Assembly (NCBI GenBank): GCA_019187365.1
Contig: JABARE010000004.1
Coordinates: 1 to 64,000, forward strand
Direction of reading: 5' to 3'
Origin: Saprospiraceae bacterium
GTDB taxonomy: Bacteria; Bacteroidota; Bacteroidia; Chitinophagales; Saprospiraceae
Length of the DNA: 64,000 nucleotides
In this document: positions 59,894 through 64,000 of the stretch, piece by piece
How positions within the stretch are numbered: the stretch's first letter is position 1
Layout: each line of letters begins with the position of its first letter
Translations under genes and position numbers: made by a program
Notes under the pieces: model-generated
Told to the model about the DNA's origin: nothing
The model's database searches: none
What the model saw: the letters and a program-made list of their open reading frames with translations, nothing else

Positions 59894-60517
59894 TTAGGGC
59901 TGTCCGGCTTCTTTGACATCCGATCGTCGGAGCCACCCTTTTGTCCGTCTTTTGCCATAAAAGTTACACAGGACCCAATCGGCCTGGCGCTGTTCAATGT
60001 AAACGACGTCATTCTTGATGAGGTAGGATTTTAATTTCTTGGCAACGGCTGTTTCGGAATGGAAATAGCTCTTGTCGGCAGTGACATAGGCCACCTGAAT
60101 CCATGGGATGGCTTTGCTAAGGCTGAACTCTGCAGGGTCCTCGGAAAAATGCATCACATTCCAACATCCGGGATGTTCGCCCGATAACAGGATCCGGATG
60201 TTTTGGGAATCGATGATTTCGAGTTTGCCATCGATGTATTGATCAGAAGGGTCTCCAGGATAATAACTCCGTATGGTTGCCTGATTGGAATGCAGTGGAC
60301 CTTCGATGAAGAAAATGCAAGAAAATTGCGGACGTTGTGAATTTTCGTCCCAACCGCCATAACTCTCAAAATAGGCCGTCACTGTTTCTGAAACAGGGTC
60401 AAAGGCCAATTTTAAACCGGGTTCGTATTCGCCACTGAGCAATTTTTGAGCATTAGCGAAGAAGGCAAAATATGCCATGAACGTCAGGACAATGGTTGCT
60501 TTTGACATTGACCTCAT
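59894..60517 (-). CDS. Exported protein of unknown function
   Basis: 207 residues from ATG 60517 (or 204 from 60508); both give a normal signal peptide ending near FFANAQ, whereas ATG 60577 would make it over 40 residues long. The mature part begins with beta-rich sequence (LLSGEYEPGLKLAFDPVSETVTAYFESYGG), contains CIFFIEGP and HPGCWNVMHF with single Cys, and ends in an SH3-like stretch (KNDVVYIEQRQADWVLCNFYGKRRTKGWLRRSDV), as in proteins that bind cell wall or peptides. Role unknown. Confidence 0.72.
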   Translation of the reverse strand: MRSMSKATIVLTFMAYFAFFANAQKLLSGEYEPGLKLAFDPVSETVTAYFESYGGWDENSQRPQFSCIFFIEGPLHSNQATIRSYYPGDPSDQYIDGKLEIIDSQNIRILLSGEHPGCWNVMHFSEDPAEFSLSKAIPWIQVAYVTADKSYFHSETAVAKKLKSYLIKNDVVYIEQRQADWVLCNFYGKRRTKGWLRRSDVKEAGQP

Positions 60518-60583
60518 CAATGGTCCTGATGATGACAATATGTTAACGAACGTTTGTATGTTAAGTTGAGTTTGCATGGTTCA

Positions 60584-60751
60584 TTAACCCTTTTTGATTT
60601 CAATTTCTGCTGATGTCATCTGCCGCTGATTATGAGGAAACGCAATTTCACGAATGGCATCTAAACGATATAAAGCCACCACAACGGATTTGCTGTGGGA
60701 TGCCCCGGTTTGTGATTGCAGATTTTTTATAGGCACAAATATATTCAGCAT
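60584..60751 (-). CDS. Possible small open frame beside the mobile element
   Basis: A 55-codon frame on the minus strand starting just outside the inverted-repeat element and ending 6 bp before ATG 60577. Its second half (VVVALYRLDAIREIAFPHN, then RQMTSAEIEIKKG) looks protein-like. Its frame is open into the element upstream, so no start is certain. It may be a relic of a gene or chance. Confidence 0.25.
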   Translation of the reverse strand: MLNIFVPIKNLQSQTGASHSKSVVVALYRLDAIREIAFPHNQRQMTSAEIEIKKG

Positions 60752-60765
60752 TACAGCAAATTTAA

Positions 60766-60962
60766 GGACACTTCTGAAAATTTCATTTTGATGCCAGGAT
60801 GAAGAGAGGCTGCGCAAAGGCAAAACAAGACGAGGCGCGGTGAAGGAAGCTATGTGGAGCAATAACTGACTGAACCGCAACGAAGTATTGTGAAGCTAAA
60901 TTCATTTCGCGCATTAGCCTGTGCGGGCTGGCTGGCGCAATAGTGGGTTATTAGAGGTGCCC
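60766..60962 (-). mobile_element. MITE-like element, copy 3 (197 bp), with TTAA duplication
   Basis: Read on the minus strand it starts GGGCACCTCTAATAACCCAC and ends in the degenerate inverted repeat GGACACTTCTGAAAA (11 of 15 matches). It is flanked by exact TTAA at 60762-60765 and 60963-60966. The interior contains one copy of the 148-bp repeat unit of copy 1, over most of its length nearly identical, and CTGGCATCAAAATG at the distal end. No transposase is encoded. Confidence 0.7.
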
Positions 60963-61137
60963 TTAAGTTAGTCAAACCGGTGAAGGACGAGACTGGAGCC
61001 GATGGATGCTTTGGTGGACAGAAACAGGCTGAAGTTCACCGAAGCACCGTCATGATTCTTTTATTGAGAGCGGTTGACAGTACGGGCAGATTTATCCGGC
61101 AGGGGAGGGTAGAACACAGCCTGATAAATCCCGGGAA

Positions 61138-61629
61138 TCAACGTCCCAGGCTATCCTGCGAGCTTTTTGTTTTCAAAAAGTTGTTGAAAAAATCCACGCC
61201 TTCGTTGCTGATGGAATTGGCTGCTATCTTCTTTCCCTCTCCGTCGAGAAAGACCATCGCGTTGCATCCGTTTTTGTAATAGAGGTCCATTTCCTGGAGG
61301 ATATCACCGCTTTTTTGAACGATGAGGTGGGCATCGGGCAGGCAACTGGTTGTGAGCAAGCCTTTTTCAGAAGTGATAAAAGACATGATAATGGAAAATG
61401 CCTGCGGATTGTCAAAACTCATCGAAACGTTTACGTCTTTTTTTAGCGATATGAGGTCTACACTGGTGCCTTCCGAACGCAACTTGCTGATGTGGTTTGC
61501 ATCCATTGCATCCAATTCAATGGCTTTGCCTGCAACGGCTGTGTTAGTTCCGTTTCCGGGTTTTTCATTTTTGCAGCCAGTGGATAATGCCAACAGCATA
61601 CAGAACAGAAAGGACAGTTGGTTGTACAT
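61138..61629 (-). CDS. Lipoprotein of unknown function
   Basis: 163 residues from ATG 61629; the upstream open frame is the shadow of the neighbouring gene. The signal MYNQLSFLFCMLLALSTGC ends in a lipobox Cys. The mature protein has SVDLISLKKDVNVSMSFDNPQAFSIIMSFI and GDILQEMDLYYKNGCNAMVFLDGEGKKI, with no family I can name. It lies 2 bp downstream of the beta-barrel gene, so the pair is probably co-expressed and co-localised at the outer membrane. Confidence 0.7.
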   Translation of the reverse strand: MYNQLSFLFCMLLALSTGCKNEKPGNGTNTAVAGKAIELDAMDANHISKLRSEGTSVDLISLKKDVNVSMSFDNPQAFSIIMSFITSEKGLLTTSCLPDAHLIVQKSGDILQEMDLYYKNGCNAMVFLDGEGKKIAANSISNEGVDFFNNFLKTKSSQDSLGR

Positions 61630-61631
61630 GT

Positions 61632-62234
61632 TCACAGGATTTTGACTTTGAGCCCCAAAGATAGAAAATAACCGGTCAAGTCGACGGGAACGCCGCCCTT
61701 TGAATACCGGTAAAGGCTGTTTAAAGCACGCGTGTATTTTAGAAAGCCTCCCCACCTCGGTGACCAGTGGTAACCAGCCCCCAGGATCCAGCTGACATCC
61801 GTTTTGTTGAAGTCTTTGTCCACCCCGGTCAGGCTGCTGCTTGAAATGAGCCGGCCAAGAGCGATGCCACCAAAAAATTCCATTTGGTAATACTCCTTTT
61901 CTTCTTTGCGGTTCGGCCAATCGTGAACGACAAACAGAACAGGAACTTCGAAATAGTGAAGGTCGATCTCGACGAGAATGGCTTCGTGCTTCCCGGAACG
62001 GCTTCCGCGCAGGCTGTACCCGAGTCCTACCTCAAGGGCGGTAGACCTGGATAGTTTCGCAGAGACAAAGCCCCCTGCGCCGTAACCAGCTTTGTTGAAG
62101 CCATAGACGTCATCGCCGTCGATCTGGCTGAGGTTGCCGGCGAACTGCAAGCCTGCTGAAAATCTTTGAGCACATGCTGGCGACAAGGCAAACACCAGTA
62201 CAGCAAAACAAAAATGGTCAATGTGGAATCGCAT
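61632..62234 (-). CDS. PorT-family outer membrane beta-barrel protein
   Basis: 200 residues with signal peptide ending in ACAQ. The mature part begins RFSAGLQFAGNLSQIDGDDVYGFNKAGYGAGGFVSAKLSRSTALEVGLGYSLRG-type strands and shows eight or so amphipathic strands, the usual eight-stranded outer-membrane barrel of the PorT/OmpW-like group. A TATCTTTG motif lies only 4 bp before the ATG, so its transcript may be leaderless. Confidence 0.8.
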   Translation of the reverse strand: MRFHIDHFCFAVLVFALSPACAQRFSAGLQFAGNLSQIDGDDVYGFNKAGYGAGGFVSAKLSRSTALEVGLGYSLRGSRSGKHEAILVEIDLHYFEVPVLFVVHDWPNRKEEKEYYQMEFFGGIALGRLISSSSLTGVDKDFNKTDVSWILGAGYHWSPRWGGFLKYTRALNSLYRYSKGGVPVDLTGYFLSLGLKVKIL

Positions 62235-62238
62235 GGCC

Positions 62239-62246
62239 CAAAGATA
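62239..62246 (-). promoter_or_regulatory. Promoter -7 element TATCTTTG immediately before the beta-barrel gene
   Basis: Exact minus-strand TAnnTTTG match whose last base is 4 bp before the ATG at 62234; transcription would start at or next to the start codon. Confidence 0.4.
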
Positions 62247-62408
62247 CGTTCTGGTGTTATGAACGCCTGCCAGGTCCCGCCATGGCGTCGCGTAAGGGGC
62301 TTTGATGGAAAGGGCTGTGCAGAGTTAAGAAATGGCAGATAAATTAAATATATTACAGACCGGATGTGAGCTATGAATACATTATAAATTGTTTAATAGA
62401 AAAAATTT

Positions 62409-62416
62409 TACTTTTA
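62409..62416 (+). promoter_or_regulatory. Candidate promoter -7 element TACTTTTA for the terminal operon
   Basis: One mismatch to TAnnTTTG, 23 bp before ATG 62440, and inside the longer open frame that starts at 62389, so it favours the later start. Confidence 0.3.
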
Positions 62417-62439
62417 CGCCGGAAAGCAGGAGCATAGGC

Positions 62440-62721
62440 ATGAAATACAACCGGGGCAGTCTGAAAAAATTGGAAGACCTGTGTAAGGCCATGGGTTACA
62501 CCGTGCGTTATGAGCAGGGACATTTTCAGGCAGGCTACTGCCGCGTGGAATCGCGAAAAGTGTTGGTGATCAACAAATATTTCGACATAGAAGGGAGAAT
62601 GAACACCTTGCTGGATTTGCTGCCGGAACTTCCCTGGGAACCCGGATGCCTCGACGAGGAGACCCAGCAATTCTACGACAAGGCCATTGCCATGAAAGCG
62701 CTGCAAGCTACTGACCATTGA
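62440..62721 (+). CDS. Small conserved-type cytoplasmic protein, unknown function
   Basis: 93 residues from ATG 62440. Marks: KYNRGSLKKLEDLCKAMGYTVRYEQGHFQAGYCRVES and KVLVINKYFDIEGRMNTLLDLL. I recall similar 90-residue proteins in many Bacteroidota, with no known role; the ordered helix-strand-strand-helix pattern suggests a compact fold. Its stop overlaps the start of the MBL gene (TTGA), so translation is coupled. Confidence 0.75.
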   Translation: MKYNRGSLKKLEDLCKAMGYTVRYEQGHFQAGYCRVESRKVLVINKYFDIEGRMNTLLDLLPELPWEPGCLDEETQQFYDKAIAMKALQATDH

Positions 62722-63494
62722 TCATTCAGTTACTGGGAACCGGAACTTCGCAGGGAGTTCCCGTGGTGGGATGCCGGTGCCCCACCTGCCGTTCCGCTGA
62801 TCCGCGGGACCACCGGCTGCGCGTTTCCGCCTGGATTCGCTGGAAGGGTCAAAGTTTGTTGATCGATATCGGGCCGGACTTCCGGCAGCAGGCACTGCGT
62901 GCAGGCATCAATGGGTTGGATGCTGTATTCCTCACCCACGAACACTCCGATCACACCGCAGGCCTCGACGACATCCGGCCGCTCAACCATCAAAGAGGAG
63001 GAGCCATCCCCTTTATCGGAGAGCCCCGCGTACTGGACGATCTGAAAAGGCGCTTTCACTATGCATTTTCCCCCAGCCTCTACCCCGGATTGCCGGAGGT
63101 CGACTTGCAACCGGTGGTTGCCGGTCAGGTGATCACCGTGGGGCCATGCCGGGTCCAAAGTTTTCGGGTTTGGCACGGAAATTTGGCCATTTTGGCTTAC
63201 CGCATGGGCCCGTTCGCCTACATCACCGATGCCAGCCGATTGGATCCCGGTTTGCTTTCAGGCGCGTTGAATGACTGTAAAGTGCTGGTTATCAACGCAT
63301 TACATCGTGAACCCCACCATAGTCATTTCAACCTGGAACAAGCATTGGAGCTTGCTCAACAGATCGATGCCGGGGTTTGTTATCTGACTCATATCAGCCA
63401 TCACATGGGCCTTCACGCGCAGGTCCAGCAGGAACTTCCCGACCGCGTATTTCTCGCCTGGGATGGTATGGAGATCGAACTGCCAGATGAATGA
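62718..63494 (+). CDS. MBL-fold metallo-hydrolase (PhnP-like)
   Basis: 258 residues from a TTG start at 62718, fixed by the 4-bp TTGA overlap and by the family start ([23 protein letters not shown]). The metal-binding HEHSDHTAG, the Asp in YITDAS and a late THISHHMG are intact. The four-Cys/Cys-Cys N-terminal [11 protein letters not shown] recalls PhnP-type enzymes, which cleave cyclic phosphodiesters and bind a structural zinc. Substrate not assigned. Confidence 0.88.
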   Translation: MIIQLLGTGTSQGVPVVGCRCPTCRSADPRDHRLRVSAWIRWKGQSLLIDIGPDFRQQALRAGINGLDAVFLTHEHSDHTAGLDDIRPLNHQRGGAIPFIGEPRVLDDLKRRFHYAFSPSLYPGLPEVDLQPVVAGQVITVGPCRVQSFRVWHGNLAILAYRMGPFAYITDASRLDPGLLSGALNDCKVLVINALHREPHHSHFNLEQALELAQQIDAGVCYLTHISHHMGLHAQVQQELPDRVFLAWDGMEIELPDE

Positions 63495-64000
63495 ACTTGC
63501 CAACGCAACCAGTCCCTACCTCCGGCAACACGCCGGAAATCCCGTGCATTGGAAAAGCTGGAGCCCGGAGCTGATCCGGGAGGCAGCCCTTTTGGGAAAA
63601 CCGGTCCTGGTCAGCATTGGATATTCCACCTGCCATTGGTGCCACGTAATGGCGCATGAATCTTTTGAAAACCCTGACGTGGCCGGGATCATGAACCGGC
63701 ACTTTATCAACATTAAAATCGATCGCGAAGAACGTCCCGACCTCGATGCCTATTTCATGACAGCCGTTCAGGCCATAGGCATTTCGGGAGGTTGGCCGCT
63801 GCATTGTTTCCTGGACGGTGAGGGAAGGCCATTTTATGGAGGAACCTATTTCCCTCCCGTGGAGCGATACGGAAGACCATCGTGGTCACAGGTGCTCCTG
63901 GCTACGGCAGATGCCTTTCAACACCGTTCTTCGGAACTGGCTGAGCGCGCCAGGCGCATTGCCTCGCTCGTTGATGCCCAAATGCTTCTCTCGCGGCATG
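63487..64000 (+). CDS. Thioredoxin-fold DUF255 (YyaL/SSP411-like) protein, partial
   Basis: The frame from ATG 63487 stays open to the end of the window (171 codons), overlapping the MBL gene by 8 bp. It begins [21 protein letters not shown], then [23 protein letters not shown] and [14 protein letters not shown], the strongly conserved start of the DUF255 thioredoxin-like domain, with the CHWCH redox-like motif. Complete members have about 670 residues with a C-terminal helical-barrel domain outside the window. Function unknown. Confidence 0.88.
   Translation, partial: MNELANATSPYLRQHAGNPVHWKSWSPELIREAALLGKPVLVSIGYSTCHWCHVMAHESFENPDVAGIMNRHFINIKIDREERPDLDAYFMTAVQAIGISGGWPLHCFLDGEGRPFYGGTYFPPVERYGRPSWSQVLLATADAFQHRSSELAERARRIASLVDAQMLLSRH

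Noticed and set aside
60584..60880. 98-codon minus-strand frame beginning MRFSQLLLHIASF
   Set aside because: Its first half lies wholly in mobile element copy 3 and matches repeat-derived frames in copy 1; only the part after 60751 was kept, at low confidence.
1..64000. CRISPR array, tRNA and rRNA genes
   Set aside because: No regularly spaced short direct repeats with unique spacers, no cloverleaf-like segments and no conserved rRNA blocks were noticed; the only regular repeats are the 23-, 41-43- and 148-bp units at the left end.

Overview
The window is almost certainly chromosomal DNA of a member of the Bacteroidota, and the style of its secreted proteins suggests a Saprospirales- or Chitinophagales-like lineage (inference). 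The grounds are a SusC/SusD pair, at least seven cargo proteins with a type IX secretion (T9SS) C-terminal domain, S16 with a long C-terminal tail, a PolB-like exonuclease, a fused branched-chain keto-acid E1, Tdh/Kbl threonine degradation, and repeated promoter motifs of the Bacteroidota form TAnnTTTG (for example before rpsP at 24424 and before the E1 gene at 30106). No rRNA, tRNA or CRISPR array was seen.

Layout. 1-1000: remnant of an IS21-type transposon, then a 565-bp element with terminal inverted repeats and internal tandem repeats. 1001-2288: a YjdF-like membrane protein and a CxxCH lipoprotein. 2611-7264: susC and susD. 7504-14116: two tandem giant PKD-repeat proteins with a reprolysin-like metalloprotease domain, the second of which has lost the catalytic Glu. 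14132-28453: mostly housekeeping (manC, an aminotransferase, a LOG protein, a TonB, pnuC, an exonuclease, rpe, rpsP, kdsA) mixed with T9SS cargo, including a dockerin protein split by an in-frame TAG. 28450-36155: an FAD oxidoreductase, the E1 fusion, a choice-anchor V protein, an SRPBCC protein and a secreted esterase. 36352-40442: trmO, a PepSY-like lipoprotein, and an ECF sigma factor translationally coupled to a protein that looks like a dual-membrane-spanning anti-sigma factor. 40486-47721: small metabolic operons (hexapeptide protein with enoyl-CoA hydratase; arginine deiminase, thioesterase and YihY; tdh-kbl). 47950-53855: tricorn protease and a TonB-type outer-membrane receptor. 53929-56855: a second, divergent sigma/anti-sigma pair facing a tiny CX3C...CX3C exported protein and a secreted TPR protein. 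56968-60962: a membrane protein, an orphan metal ABC permease fused to a DtxR-like regulator, a broken membrane-protein gene, and two more copies of the inverted-repeat element. 61138-64000: a lipoprotein and beta-barrel pair, then a tightly overlapping operon (small conserved protein, MBL hydrolase, DUF255 thioredoxin-fold protein) running off the end.

How the parts fit. The left arm reads as a protein or peptide utilisation locus: outer-membrane SusCD importer plus secreted metalloprotease-like PKD proteins. The middle and right arms are core metabolism with two cell-surface signalling modules of the sigma/anti-sigma type. The most unusual items are the protease/pseudoprotease pair, the dual-membrane anti-sigma candidate, the permease-regulator fusion, the sigma/TPR/CX3C cluster, and a family of small non-autonomous mobile elements (436-1000, 57656-57776, 60766-60962) with matching terminal inverted repeats and TTAT/TTAA target duplications.
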